Positions 44,359-53,980 of a DNA stretch of 64,000 bases are shown here, piece after piece. The notes under the pieces are model-generated. The model was not told the origin of the DNA and made no database searches. It saw only the letters and a list, made by a program, of their open reading frames with translations. Position 1 is the stretch's first letter. Every line of letters begins with the position of its first letter. The position numbers were made by a program, and so were the translations under genes. The stretch spans positions 62,001-126,000 of the forward strand of contig JAOTVB010000005.1 in the NCBI GenBank assembly GCA_029863605.1, read 5' to 3'. The stretch comes from Myxococcales bacterium (GTDB taxonomy: Bacteria > Myxococcota_A > Polyangia > Polyangiales > Houyiibacteriaceae).

Positions 44359-45059
44359 AGCGCGCGCTGGGGTAGCTTTGCATCGCTCGGCCGAAGGTAC
44401 TGCGGCTCAAGAGACGCGAGATCGTCCGGACCTCGAGTCCGCATGACATGCTCGATCTCCCAAGCGATGGCGGAGGCGCTCGGGGCTTCCAGCGGTTCCG
44501 ACCAGTCGCCCGTGCCCGATCCAAGGAACGCCTCGACCGCCGCCGCTTGCGTCTTCGCTCCCTCCCCACAAAGGGCGATCCGCCGTTTTCCAATGGCGTC
44601 ATGGATCCGCGGCAACACCTCTTCGGGCGGCCCGAAAGTAGGGGGTACGAGGTCTTGTTCGACGCCGTTGCCAAGCAGGTATGCGGCTGCGAATAGATCG
44701 CCTCGATAGGCGTTCATCAGAGCGACGCGGGCTACTTCATCGTCCGCGGTGACCGACCGAGCAAGCACGCGGAGAGAGCTGACCCCGACGATCGGCAGAC
44801 CCAACCCGAACGCGATGCCTTTGGCAGTGCTGAGACCAACACGAAGGCTGGTGAACTTGCCGGGGCCGATGTCGACGCCCACGAGCGCGATCTCGCTTCG
44901 CGCCACCCGCGCATGTTTCAAGGCCGCGTCGATGTGCCCGAACAGGTTTTCACCGTGCCGCGAAGAAGAACGCCAGGTCACGGCCGCGGCCACCGCGCCG
45001 TTACGGGCGATCGCGACCGTACCGACGTCGGTTGCGGTGTCGATGCAGAGGGTCGTCAT
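44337..45059 (-). CDS. tsaB: tRNA t6A37 threonylcarbamoyl transfer protein TsaB
   Basis: A 240-aa TsaB: LCIDTATDVGTVAI, SRHGENLFGHIDAAL, VGVDIGPGKFTSLRVGLSTA (the conserved GPGxFTxLRxG block), then ALMNAYRGDLFAAAY. It is the scaffold partner of TsaD/TsaE in making the t6A base at tRNA position 37. Its C-terminal end overlaps the GT5-like gene tail to tail by 22 bp. Upstream it is divergent from lepB. Confidence 0.92.
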   Translation of the reverse strand: MTTLCIDTATDVGTVAIARNGAVAAAVTWRSSSRHGENLFGHIDAALKHARVARSEIALVGVDIGPGKFTSLRVGLSTAKGIAFGLGLPIVGVSSLRVLARSVTADDEVARVALMNAYRGDLFAAAYLLGNGVEQDLVPPTFGPPEEVLPRIHDAIGKRRIALCGEGAKTQAAAVEAFLGSGTGDWSEPLEAPSASAIAWEIEHVMRTRGPDDLASLEPQYLRPSDAKLPQRALHVSTRS

Positions 45060-45147
45060 GGGTTGCTTGACGCATGCCTAGCCGCAGACTAGCGTCCGCG
45101 CCACTAAAGCGGCCTCCTCGCCACGGCTTGCCGGCCTATCCGTACGA

Positions 45148-45882
45148 ATGAGCAAACAAAAAGACAGCCCTGCGTCGAAGAAGGCAAGCAAGTCCAGCAA
45201 GGGCGACGGTTGGAGATCGAATCTGCTGACGATCGGGGGCGCGCTTCTCTTGGCGCTGTTCATTCGAGTGACTCTGTTCGAGGCTTTCGCAATCGACGGG
45301 CCGTCGATGGAGCCCACTTTGCTCGACGGAGATCGCGTGGTCGTCGCCAAGTACCCATACGGACTCTTTCTACCCTTCATGCACGAGGCGGTGCTCAACT
45401 GGGGCGGACCCGAACCCGGTGACGTCATCATCCTTCACAGCCCCGCAGACGACGAGGATATCGTCAAGCGTGTCATTGGCGTCAGCGGCGACGAAATCTC
45501 CATTCGAGGCGGCAAGATTTCTAGAAACGGTGAGGTATTGGAAACCGTCGAGGTGGGTCCCTGCTCAAAGGGTGAGCAGAAGAACCTCGACAGCACGTGC
45601 ATGATCTACGAGGAAGCGGTCGGCGACGTCACTCACCGGATGAGTCATTCCCGGCACGACTTCCCGCTCGACCGGATGCCGGTGAAGGTCCCCGAAGGCC
45701 ACGTGTACGTGCTGGGCGACCATCGCGACAGCTCGAATGACAGCCGCAACCCACTGATCGGCGCGGTCAGCACCTTTCGCATCAAAGGCAAGGCGCTATT
45801 CATCTACATGTCTTGGAAGAACGCGCGAGCCGCGCTGTGGGAGCGGATCCGCTGGGATCGCGTGGGCATCAGTGTCGACTGA
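45148..45882 (+). CDS. lepB: signal peptidase I
   Basis: A 244-aa type I signal peptidase that removes Sec/Tat signal peptides at the outer face of the inner membrane. It has a Lys/Ser-rich cytosolic tail and one transmembrane helix (about 25-45). The Ser nucleophile is in IDGPSMEPTLLDGDRV, the general-base Lys in DIVKRVIGVSGDE, and the box E region is VLGDHRDSSNDSRNPLIG. Only one N-terminal helix, so it is shorter than the E. coli two-helix form. Confidence 0.95.
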   Translation: MSKQKDSPASKKASKSSKGDGWRSNLLTIGGALLLALFIRVTLFEAFAIDGPSMEPTLLDGDRVVVAKYPYGLFLPFMHEAVLNWGGPEPGDVIILHSPADDEDIVKRVIGVSGDEISIRGGKISRNGEVLETVEVGPCSKGEQKNLDSTCMIYEEAVGDVTHRMSHSRHDFPLDRMPVKVPEGHVYVLGDHRDSSNDSRNPLIGAVSTFRIKGKALFIYMSWKNARAALWERIRWDRVGISVD

Positions 45883-45928
45883 GCGTGGGAATGTGCCCCC
45901 TTCGAGTTGGCGCTAGGCTCTCAATCGC

Positions 45929-47428
45929 ATGGGTGTGAGAGCCGAGATCACCGCGTACCTTCGGGACGAGATAGGCGCCATCGACAAGGAGGCTCCCGAA
46001 TCGGTCGCGCTCGTATATCCGAGCCCATACCGCGTCGCGATGTCGTCCCTCGGCTACCAAACGATCTACCGTACGATCAACTCGATCGACGGCATGGCCG
46101 CTCACAGGGCTTTTCTCCCGGATGACATCGAAGCCTGGCGTCACTCGGGAATGCCGCTCGTCACCTACGAACGCTTGCGTCCGGTCTCGGACTATCCGGT
46201 CATCGCTTTTTCCGTGGCGTACGAAACCGAGCTCGCGGGCTTGATCGAGACGCTCGAGCTTTCGGGGATCCCGCCGCTTGCAAGCGACAGAACGTCGCGC
46301 CATCCGATCGTCTTTGCCGGAGGACCGCTGACGTTCAGCAACCCATTACCGCTGGCGCCTTTCGTGGATGCGATCGTCATGGGCGAAGCCGACCAGTCGA
46401 TCCATCCCGTGCTTCGTGCGATTTTCGATTGCGACTCGAGGGACAGCGCGCTGCGAACCCTGGCGGCGCACCCGCACGTGTTCGTTTCAGGACTTCACGG
46501 CGACATTCTTCCGCCGATCGACAAAGCGGACAGCCAAAAGCTCCCGGCGTTTTCTCAGATCATCACGCCGCACACCGAGCTGAGGAACATGTTTCTCGTC
46601 GAGCCTGAACGCGGGTGTCATCGTGGATGCACGTATTGCGTGATGCGACGGTCGACCAATGATGGGATGCGCGTCGTGAAGAAAGAACGCGTGCTCTCGC
46701 TCGTGCCGGACGCAGCAAAACGTGTGGGGCTGGTGGGTGCGGCAACGACTGATCATCCGCAGATCACCGAGATTGTGAACGCGCTGGCCGACACAGGTCG
46801 CGAGGTCGGTCTGTCCTCGCTACGGGCTGACCGACTGACCGACGACTTGGTTGCGGCTCTGCGGCGCGGGGGGCATCGGATCCTGACCACCGCCAGCGAC
46901 GGCTCGAGCCAACGGATGCGGGACGCGATTCAGCGAGGGACGAGCGAGGAACAATTGCGACGAGCCGCCCTCTTGGCGCGACGTCACGGCCTGAAGCGCC
47001 TGAAGCTCTACTTGATGGTCGGTCTCCCGGGCGAAACGGACGAGGACATCGACGAAATGGTCGAGTTCGGGAAGGAGCTTTCCTCGTTGATCCCGCTCTC
47101 GCTCGGGGTCGCGCCTTTCGTGGCCAAGCGCAACACACCGCTCGACGGTGAGCCCTTTGCAGGCATCAACCTCGTCGATGGGAGGCTTCAACGGCTACGA
47201 CGCGGGGTACGAGGCCGGGTCGACGTGCGCGCCACGAGCGCGCGATGGGCCTGGGTCGAATACGTCTTGGCCCAAGGTGGTCGGGCCGAAGGCCTGGCAG
47301 TACTCGAGGCGGTCAAATCCGGGGGTCGCTTCTCCGACTGGAAACGAGCGTTCGATGCGCTCCCGGCCGACAGATCTCGACGCTCCCTGGTGCGCCCCGG
47401 CAATCGCCTGGGTCGGGCTACGGCGTGA
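45929..47428 (+). CDS. radical SAM protein with N-terminal B12-binding-like region
   Basis: A 499-aa radical SAM enzyme. The N-terminal ~190 residues follow the cobalamin-binding-like layout of TIGR03960-type proteins (VALVYPSPYRVAMSSLGYQT, then VAYETELAGLIETLELSGIP). The 4Fe-4S site is CHRGCTYC (CxxxCxxC) near residue 231, then a TIM-barrel with LKLYLMVGLPGETDEDI. The reaction is unknown; relatives include tRNA and peptide modifying enzymes. It starts 46 bp after lepB and may share its transcript. It converges on nuoN. Confidence 0.88.
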   Translation: MGVRAEITAYLRDEIGAIDKEAPESVALVYPSPYRVAMSSLGYQTIYRTINSIDGMAAHRAFLPDDIEAWRHSGMPLVTYERLRPVSDYPVIAFSVAYETELAGLIETLELSGIPPLASDRTSRHPIVFAGGPLTFSNPLPLAPFVDAIVMGEADQSIHPVLRAIFDCDSRDSALRTLAAHPHVFVSGLHGDILPPIDKADSQKLPAFSQIITPHTELRNMFLVEPERGCHRGCTYCVMRRSTNDGMRVVKKERVLSLVPDAAKRVGLVGAATTDHPQITEIVNALADTGREVGLSSLRADRLTDDLVAALRRGGHRILTTASDGSSQRMRDAIQRGTSEEQLRRAALLARRHGLKRLKLYLMVGLPGETDEDIDEMVEFGKELSSLIPLSLGVAPFVAKRNTPLDGEPFAGINLVDGRLQRLRRGVRGRVDVRATSARWAWVEYVLAQGGRAEGLAVLEAVKSGGRFSDWKRAFDALPADRSRRSLVRPGNRLGRATA

Positions 47429-47446
47429 AACCCCCCACACTATCGC

Positions 47447-48934
47447 CTAGCCTAGGAAGGTGCTGGCTGCGGAGATGGCGAAGTCGAGGTAGCGGCCGGG
47501 TGTGACGCCCATGCGAACGACGTAGTAGCCGGCGAGGACCAAGGTGACCGCGACATATCCGGACCGCATCGGGACCGCGATGGAAGCGCCCTCCTCGGGC
47601 TCGCGCATGAAGAGGTAGACGACCACCTTGAGGTAATAATAGGCGCCCACGGCGCTTGCGAGCACACCGACGACCGCAAGCCACGTCATCCCTGCCTGAA
47701 CCGCTGCGCTAAAGACATAGTACTTCCCAAAGAAGCCCGCGGTCGGCGGCATCCCGAGGAGCGAAAGCACTCCGATCACGAATGGAGCCGCAGCCGCCGG
47801 ATGCCGGCGGCCAGCGCCGGCCAAGTCCTCGTAGCTCACCGCTTCTTTGCCCTTGGACCCCATTAGAACCAAGGAGCCGAATGCCAACACGTTGGAGACC
47901 GTGTAAGCGGCGACGTAGTAAAGCACCGAGCTCACCGCGGTCGGGCCCAACTCGTAAGTGGCCGCCAGACCGACCAGCACGTAACCGGCGTGGGCTACCG
48001 AGGAATAGGCAAGCATCCGCTTGACGCTCGATTGCGCGAGCGCGGCCAGGTTGCCCCATACCATCGTCACGACAGCCAAAATCACGACCACGGGCGTCCA
48101 CCCGGTGAAGAGGTCCATGCTGACCTCGTCCCCGAACGCGCCCGCGAGGACCCGAACCAACACCGCGAACGCGGCCGCCTTCACCGCGACGGACATGAAG
48201 GTGGTGACCGGCGTGACGGCGCCTTCATACGAGTCGGGGACCCACATGTGAAAGGGCACCGCGCCGACCTTGAAGGCCAGGCTGACCAAAATCATGACCA
48301 ACGCGAGGATGGTGAGTTGGGGGTCCGCCGCGCCGAAAGCGACGGCCTCTCGAATGCCCGCCAGATCGGTATGTCCCGTGGCACCGTAAAGCAAAGCGCT
48401 TCCAAACAGAAGAATCGCCGCGGCAAACGATCCGAGCAGGAAGTACTTCACCGCCCCTTCGACGGCTCGGGCGCTGGTGCGCCGGTATGCCACGAGGGCG
48501 TATGCGCCGAGCGACATGGTTTCGAGCCCTAGAAAGATGCTCAACAGATCGACCGCGCGCGCCAAGACCATCGCACCGAACGCCGTGAAGATGAGCAGCA
48601 CGTAGAACTCGCCTCGCTCGAGGCCGTGCTCCTTGAGATAGCCTCCAGCCAGCAGGGCGGAGAGGCCCGCACCCGCGCAGATCACGACGTCGAAAAACAA
48701 GCCAAACTGATCGACCGCCAAGTAGCGCGTGATCTGCTCCGGAGCGGCGAGATCTCCACGGACGGCGACCGCACCAGAAATCGCTGCGGCGGCAAAGAGA
48801 GACATGGCGGTCGTCAACGCGAGCCCGGATCGGTCCTTCGAGAAGGCGTCGATCATCATGATGCTGAGCCCCGCAGCGACGAGGAGAAGAAGGGGCGCGA
48901 CTCCGATGAGGTCGGCGATCAGTTCGGTGATCAT
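47447..48934 (-). CDS. nuoN: NADH-quinone oxidoreductase subunit N
   Basis: A 495-aa antiporter-like subunit of complex I with about 14 membrane helices. Signature regions include FFLGLE-type IFLGLETMSLGAYALVAYRR and KVGAVPFHMWVPDSYEGAVT with the discontinuous helix. The Lys residues of the proton channel are present (AFKVGAVPFH, LAQSSVKRMLAYSSVAHAGY). It is the last gene of the operon and overlaps nuoM by ATGA. Confidence 0.95.
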   Translation of the reverse strand: MITELIADLIGVAPLLLLVAAGLSIMMIDAFSKDRSGLALTTAMSLFAAAAISGAVAVRGDLAAPEQITRYLAVDQFGLFFDVVICAGAGLSALLAGGYLKEHGLERGEFYVLLIFTAFGAMVLARAVDLLSIFLGLETMSLGAYALVAYRRTSARAVEGAVKYFLLGSFAAAILLFGSALLYGATGHTDLAGIREAVAFGAADPQLTILALVMILVSLAFKVGAVPFHMWVPDSYEGAVTPVTTFMSVAVKAAAFAVLVRVLAGAFGDEVSMDLFTGWTPVVVILAVVTMVWGNLAALAQSSVKRMLAYSSVAHAGYVLVGLAATYELGPTAVSSVLYYVAAYTVSNVLAFGSLVLMGSKGKEAVSYEDLAGAGRRHPAAAAPFVIGVLSLLGMPPTAGFFGKYYVFSAAVQAGMTWLAVVGVLASAVGAYYYLKVVVYLFMREPEEGASIAVPMRSGYVAVTLVLAGYYVVRMGVTPGRYLDFAISAASTFLG

Positions 48935-50547
48935 CGGCCTTCCTCAACGTGGTGCGCCAGTACGTAAGAGCCAGTCTCCTCCGGATCGATGGCCTTCAAG
49001 TCGGCGAGCTGAGGTTTGGAAATGCCCCGCGACTGCCTGTACCGGATGCTGAAGTCGGAAATGAAGGCGTCGACCGAGGGAGTCATCTTATCAAGGAAAA
49101 ATTTCGGGTATAGGCCGATCCAAAAAACCAGTACCACCAGAGGGATCAACGCCCATGCCTCTCTGCGGTTCAGATCCGGCAGTGACTCGTTCTCTTCATG
49201 GGTCACCTTGCCCCAGAACATGCGGAGCACTGCGTGAAGCATATACACGGCGGCGAAAATCACGCCGGTTGCAGCGAGCAAGGTCATCGCAAACCAGTGG
49301 GTCCCGAGCCCGACTGCGCCCCGAGAGAAAAACGCACCACCGAGGATCATGAACTCGCCCACGAAGCCGTTGGTGCCAGGCAGTCCGATCGAGCTCATCG
49401 TGATGATGACGAACGCCGTCGCATACCAAGGCATTACTTTCGCCAGGCCCCCGAAGTCATCGAGCATACGAGAGTGGCGTCGATCGTAAATCACCCCGAC
49501 GAGAAGGAAGAGCGCGCCGGTCGACACGCCGTGATTGATCATCTGAAGGATGGCACCGGACACTCCTTGCCGGTTCATCGCGAACAGGCCGAGGAGGATA
49601 AAGCCCATGTGGCTAACCGAGCTGTACGCCACCAGCTTCTTCAAATCGCGCTGAACCCACGCCGCATACGCGCCGTAGATGATTCCGAATACGCCAAGCC
49701 CAGCCAGGGTCGGACCGATGACCTGGCTTGCCACCGGGAACAGCGGCATCGCGAACCGGATGAACCCGTAGATTCCCAACTTCAGCAAGACGGCCGCCAG
49801 AATGACCGAGCCGCCCGTCGGCGCTTGGACGTGCGCGTCCGGCAACCAGGTGTGGAACGGGAACATCGGCACCTTGATCGCAAATGCTACCGCGAAGGCG
49901 CTGAAAAGCAGGTACTGGGGAACCGCCGGCAACATCAGGGTCGTCAGCTTCTCCAGATCGAAGGTGTACTGCCCGGTCAGCTCTTTGTAAGCCGCAACGA
50001 TGTACAGAATGGCGACGAGCATCAAGAGGCTGCCGAAAAAGGTGTAGAGAAAAAACTTCACCGCCGCGTAGACACGGTCCTTGCCGCCCCAAACACCGAT
50101 GATCAGATACATCGGCACCAGCATCAGCTCCCAGAACACGTAGAAGAGGAACAGGTCGAGCGCCACGAACGCGCCGAGCATCCCGAGCTCGAGCAGCAGG
50201 AACGAGAACGCGTACTCCTTGATCTTCGTCGCGATGCTGCCCCAGGACGCGTAGAGCGCGATCGGAGTCAGCGCCGTGGTCAATAGCACGAGCCACAACG
50301 ACAGACCGTCGACGCCGACCTTGTACGAAATCCCAAGAGACTCCACCCAGGCAACTTGCTCGACGAGACGATATCCGGGAGTCGAGTAATCCACCCAATA
50401 GAGCCGTAGGCTGAGCAAGAATTCGACTAACATGACGCCGATCGAAAACCGTTTGATGACGCCTTCGCGCGAGCTCGGGATCGCTAGCACCACCAAGGAC
50501 CCGAGCAGAGGGATTGCCAAGAGCCACGTGAGCGTGTGCGTGATCAT
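48931..50547 (-). CDS. nuoM: NADH-quinone oxidoreductase subunit M
   Basis: A 538-aa antiporter-like subunit: GVDGLSLWLVLLTTALTPIA, FYVFWELMLVPMYLIIGVWG with the conserved Glu, KVPMFPFHTWLPDAHVQAPT and RDLKKLVAYSSVSHMGFILL. Length is normal for NuoM. It is coupled by ATGA overlaps to nuoL upstream and nuoN downstream. Confidence 0.96.
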   Translation of the reverse strand: MITHTLTWLLAIPLLGSLVVLAIPSSREGVIKRFSIGVMLVEFLLSLRLYWVDYSTPGYRLVEQVAWVESLGISYKVGVDGLSLWLVLLTTALTPIALYASWGSIATKIKEYAFSFLLLELGMLGAFVALDLFLFYVFWELMLVPMYLIIGVWGGKDRVYAAVKFFLYTFFGSLLMLVAILYIVAAYKELTGQYTFDLEKLTTLMLPAVPQYLLFSAFAVAFAIKVPMFPFHTWLPDAHVQAPTGGSVILAAVLLKLGIYGFIRFAMPLFPVASQVIGPTLAGLGVFGIIYGAYAAWVQRDLKKLVAYSSVSHMGFILLGLFAMNRQGVSGAILQMINHGVSTGALFLLVGVIYDRRHSRMLDDFGGLAKVMPWYATAFVIITMSSIGLPGTNGFVGEFMILGGAFFSRGAVGLGTHWFAMTLLAATGVIFAAVYMLHAVLRMFWGKVTHEENESLPDLNRREAWALIPLVVLVFWIGLYPKFFLDKMTPSVDAFISDFSIRYRQSRGISKPQLADLKAIDPEETGSYVLAHHVEEGR

Positions 50548-53159
50548 CGCGACACTCCTTTTGTGGCGTCCAAGAACAGCGCGTGCCGCTCGGGCAGATA
50601 ACCATCGGGCAACGTCATCTCACGCGAGGCGGTCGACACATTGCCAAAGGCGTTTCGCACCTCGACTGTCGCCTCGACCTTTGCACGAGGCACCATCAGC
50701 ACGTTTTCGATGCCGGTTCCCCTCCCCATGGTGAGCTCGATGATTTCAGGGGTGTCGGTCTTGCCGAAAACCTGGGCGCCGTTCAGTCGGAGCTGCACCT
50801 TGCCGTCGCTGAGGCGTGCCACGATCGGAAGCGAGCTTCGGATTCGGCGCCATCCCGTGTCGAGCCTGTCGAGATCGAGCGCAGTCCACTGCTCGGTCAG
50901 CGCATAGTGATGCGACGCGCCGGTCCGCGGGCTCCGTACGTAGAGGATGACCTCGCGGACGTCCTCCAACCCGTAGGTCGGCGAGTGAATGCGGTTCGCA
51001 CTCCAACCGCCCTCGAACTCACCGTCAGAGTCAGCGTCCCAGCGGTACTCATATCCAAGTCCCGGGGCGGCCACGAGTTGCAGCGTGCCACCCTCGACCG
51101 CGCCTTCTAGGTGTGCGCGGGGAGTCCAGAACATGGCCATGACAGAAACGACGCCGATGACCAGCACCATCCCATAGGTCTGCACGACGCCGTTTTGCAG
51201 CCGGGACAGGAACCGCCCGAGCTCGCGTGCGTTGAAGCTTGGAAGCCTGGTGAGGAGCGCATCGACGAATGTCATGTCAGTGCGACCCACGAGGGTGGCG
51301 ACTTGCTTGATGGGACCGATGATGATCGCGTCGTAGAGCTCGTCGACCCGCCACTTGTCAAAAACGAGCGCGTAGAGCCTCGCAGGAACTTTCTCGGCGA
51401 GCACGTCCTTACTCTTGTTGCGGTAGAGCACCCACGCCGAGCCGATGCCAATCGCCATCGCCGCAAGCGCCAGTCCCGAAGCGATGTTGATGATCTTCAT
51501 GCTCTCGGGATGCGCATGGCCGGTGACAGACGCCTCCATCCACTCACCCCACCAACTCGGCAGGTGGCTGCCGATTACCGGGACGATGTGTGGCATCCCG
51601 AGGTAGCCAGCGAAGATCGCTCCCAAGCCCAAGAAGATCAACGGAATCTTCATGCTGGCAGGAGACTCGTGCGGGTGCGGATCGTAGCCGTGACCGCCAC
51701 CCGACTCCCCTGCGCTCCGGTACTCGCCGGTAAATGTGAGAAAGTATAGGCGAAACATGTAGAAGGCCGTCATCACGGCGGCAAGCGTCAAACCGATCAG
51801 GGTGAACCACCCGACCGCGACCATCAGTCGATCGTCCGACCGAAAGATTTGGGCGGTCGCGCCAAGCAGAATTTCATCTTTGGAAAAGAAACCGCTCGTG
51901 AGTGGAACGCCGGCAATCGCCAGGCAACTCACCAAGAACGTCCACCGCGTGGTAGGCAGTTGCTTCTTGAGGCCGCCCAACTTGAAGATGTCGGCGTCGC
52001 CGTGAGCGTGGACTGCGTGCATCACCGAGCCGGCACCGAGGAAGAGGCACGCCTTGAAGAAAGCATGCGTAAACACGTGGAAGAAACCGGCGGCGAAATA
52101 CCCGACCCCCACCGCAGCAAACATGAAACCGAGCTGGCTCACGGTAGAATAGGCGAGGATCTTCTTCATCTCGCGCTGCGCGACCGCGATGGTAGCGGCG
52201 AGAAGCGCAGTCAGGGTGCCGGTGACCGCGATGACCGACATTGCGACGTCCGAGGTGATGAAGAGCGGGGAGAGGCGGCAGCACAGGTACACGCCCGCAG
52301 TGACCATGGTCGCGGCATGGATGAGTGCGGAAACCGGGGTGGGACCAGCCATCGCATCCGGAAGCCAAACGTAGAGGGGGATCTGGGCGCTCTTGCCGGT
52401 GCAACCCAAGAAGAGGAACAAACACGCCACTGTTGCGATGCTCGGGACCACGCCAAACGGCCACACCGGGAAATTCGGGCGGAACTGACCGCTCACCGCA
52501 GCTGCATTGATGTCGGCAAACTCGAACGATCCTACAACCCCGACGAGGATGAACATCCCGATCAGGACACCAAAGTCACCGACGCGGTTGGCGACGAACG
52601 CCTTTCGGCCCGCCGATGCGTAGTCGCGGTTCTCGTACCAGTAGCCGATCAACAAGTATGAGCACAGGCCGACCCCTTCCCAACCGACGAACATCACCGG
52701 AAGGCTGCTCCCTAGAACCAGAATCAGCATCGAGGCCATGAAGAGATTGAGGTAGCTGAAGAATCGGGGGTAGCCGTCGTCCTCCGACATGTAGCCCACG
52801 CTGTAGAGATGGATCAGACCTCCCACCCCGGTGACGATCAGGGTCATCACACCGCTGAGGGAATCCATCAGGAACCGAACGTTGATCGGTACTTCGGCTC
52901 CATTAGGCAGTTTCAGAGAAAACCACTCGTAAAACTGATAGATGAGCGCGGCTTTATGACTGTCTTCAGCGCGGAGGGCAAACAGCTCCGCAAAAGAAGT
53001 AACCGCGAGGATGAACGACACGGTGACTGACCCGACGCCGATGAAGCCGACCAGGCTCCTAGGAAGACGGCGACCAAACAGGCCATTGACCACCGCTCCG
53101 GCCAGCGGAAACAAGATGATCAGGAGCAGCGTGAGCTGCTGAGAGGCGTCTTCATGCAT
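50544..53159 (-). CDS. nuoL: NADH-quinone oxidoreductase subunit L with extra C-terminal domain
   Basis: An 871-aa NuoL. The first ~680 residues hold the usual antiporter-like core (FVGWEGVGLCSYLLIGYWYE, AQIPLYVWLPDAMAGPTPVS, REMKKILAYSTVSQLGFMFA), the lateral helix region and a last transmembrane helix (GMVLVIGVVSVMAMFW). The final ~191 residues (681-871) are additional, since NuoL is normally 600-680 aa. They contain YEYRWDADSDGEFEGGW and a beta-rich stretch like a PKD module, with a DxDxDG-type loop that could bind Ca2+. The frame is unbroken into nuoM (ATGA), so this is a true fusion. Confidence 0.95.
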   Translation of the reverse strand: MHEDASQQLTLLLIILFPLAGAVVNGLFGRRLPRSLVGFIGVGSVTVSFILAVTSFAELFALRAEDSHKAALIYQFYEWFSLKLPNGAEVPINVRFLMDSLSGVMTLIVTGVGGLIHLYSVGYMSEDDGYPRFFSYLNLFMASMLILVLGSSLPVMFVGWEGVGLCSYLLIGYWYENRDYASAGRKAFVANRVGDFGVLIGMFILVGVVGSFEFADINAAAVSGQFRPNFPVWPFGVVPSIATVACLFLFLGCTGKSAQIPLYVWLPDAMAGPTPVSALIHAATMVTAGVYLCCRLSPLFITSDVAMSVIAVTGTLTALLAATIAVAQREMKKILAYSTVSQLGFMFAAVGVGYFAAGFFHVFTHAFFKACLFLGAGSVMHAVHAHGDADIFKLGGLKKQLPTTRWTFLVSCLAIAGVPLTSGFFSKDEILLGATAQIFRSDDRLMVAVGWFTLIGLTLAAVMTAFYMFRLYFLTFTGEYRSAGESGGGHGYDPHPHESPASMKIPLIFLGLGAIFAGYLGMPHIVPVIGSHLPSWWGEWMEASVTGHAHPESMKIINIASGLALAAMAIGIGSAWVLYRNKSKDVLAEKVPARLYALVFDKWRVDELYDAIIIGPIKQVATLVGRTDMTFVDALLTRLPSFNARELGRFLSRLQNGVVQTYGMVLVIGVVSVMAMFWTPRAHLEGAVEGGTLQLVAAPGLGYEYRWDADSDGEFEGGWSANRIHSPTYGLEDVREVILYVRSPRTGASHHYALTEQWTALDLDRLDTGWRRIRSSLPIVARLSDGKVQLRLNGAQVFGKTDTPEIIELTMGRGTGIENVLMVPRAKVEATVEVRNAFGNVSTASREMTLPDGYLPERHALFLDATKGVSR

Positions 53160-53166
53160 GGCGCGG

Positions 53167-53469
53167 TCAGTACTTGAGGAGCGTGGCCCTGTCGGTTTCG
53201 ATCGTTTGGCGGACTCGGAAGTAGGCGATCACGATAGCCAAGCCCACGGCGGCTTCTGCTGCAGCCACGGCGATCACGAAGAACGCGAAAGCCTGCCCGT
53301 CGTGGTTGCCTGGGTAAGCGCGGTTGAAAGCGAGCAGCAGCACATTGACCGAGTTGAGCATCAGCTCGATCGACATGAGCTGGATCAACATGTTCCGGCG
53401 CGTCAAAAACCCTACGGCGCCAATGCCGAACAAGACGGAGGCGAGAGCCAGGTATGCGCTGATGCCCAT
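53167..53469 (-). CDS. nuoK: NADH-quinone oxidoreductase subunit K
   Basis: A 100-aa NuoK with three helices and the two membrane Glu residues used in proton transfer ([17 protein letters not shown] and [17 protein letters not shown]). The start at 53469 (MGISAYL) is family-typical; the longer frame adds residues that overlap nuoJ. It lies 7 bp from nuoL and from nuoJ on either side. Confidence 0.95.
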   Translation of the reverse strand: MGISAYLALASVLFGIGAVGFLTRRNMLIQLMSIELMLNSVNVLLLAFNRAYPGNHDGQAFAFFVIAVAAAEAAVGLAIVIAYFRVRQTIETDRATLLKY

Positions 53470-53476
53470 CGCGTGT

Positions 53477-53980
53477 TTACTCCGTTGGGCTCCGCGCGAT
53501 CGCGATCGCGCCAATGATGGCAACCAGCAAGGTGATCGAAATCAGCTCGAAGGGGACGAGTGCGTTTCGATAAATCGCGAACCCCAACCCCTCGACGGTG
53601 CCGAAGTCCGCATCTACCGTAACCCAGGCCGCATCGAAGCCGCCCAACGAAGTGGCTACGACCAAGAAGACGGCAAGCGTAAGCGCCCCCGCCGTGCTTC
53701 GCGAGACCAGCCTGCCTTCGATCGGCCCCGTCTCGGCCTCCGGCCCGATCAACATGATGACGAACACGAACAACACGACGATCGCGCCTGCGTAAACGAG
53801 TAACTGGAGCGCGGCGAGCAGATGCGCGTTCAGCGTCAGGAACATCCCGGCCAGGGAAACGATGTGCACCAGCAGACCCATGGCCGCGCGCAATGGGCGA
53901 CGCGCTGCCACGGTGATTAGAGCACCGACGATCGCGAAGATCGCCGTAACCACGAACAACGTCGCGCCCGCGCCCGTCAT
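53477..53980 (-). CDS. nuoJ: NADH-quinone oxidoreductase subunit J
   Basis: A 167-aa NuoJ with five predicted helices. TM3 is [20 protein letters not shown], the conserved block that forms a pi-bulge in complex I. It overlaps nuoF by ATGA. nuoG, nuoH and nuoI, which usually sit between nuoF and nuoJ, are missing from this locus. Confidence 0.94.
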   Translation of the reverse strand: MTGAGATLFVVTAIFAIVGALITVAARRPLRAAMGLLVHIVSLAGMFLTLNAHLLAALQLLVYAGAIVVLFVFVIMLIGPEAETGPIEGRLVSRSTAGALTLAVFLVVATSLGGFDAAWVTVDADFGTVEGLGFAIYRNALVPFELISITLLVAIIGAIAIARSPTE

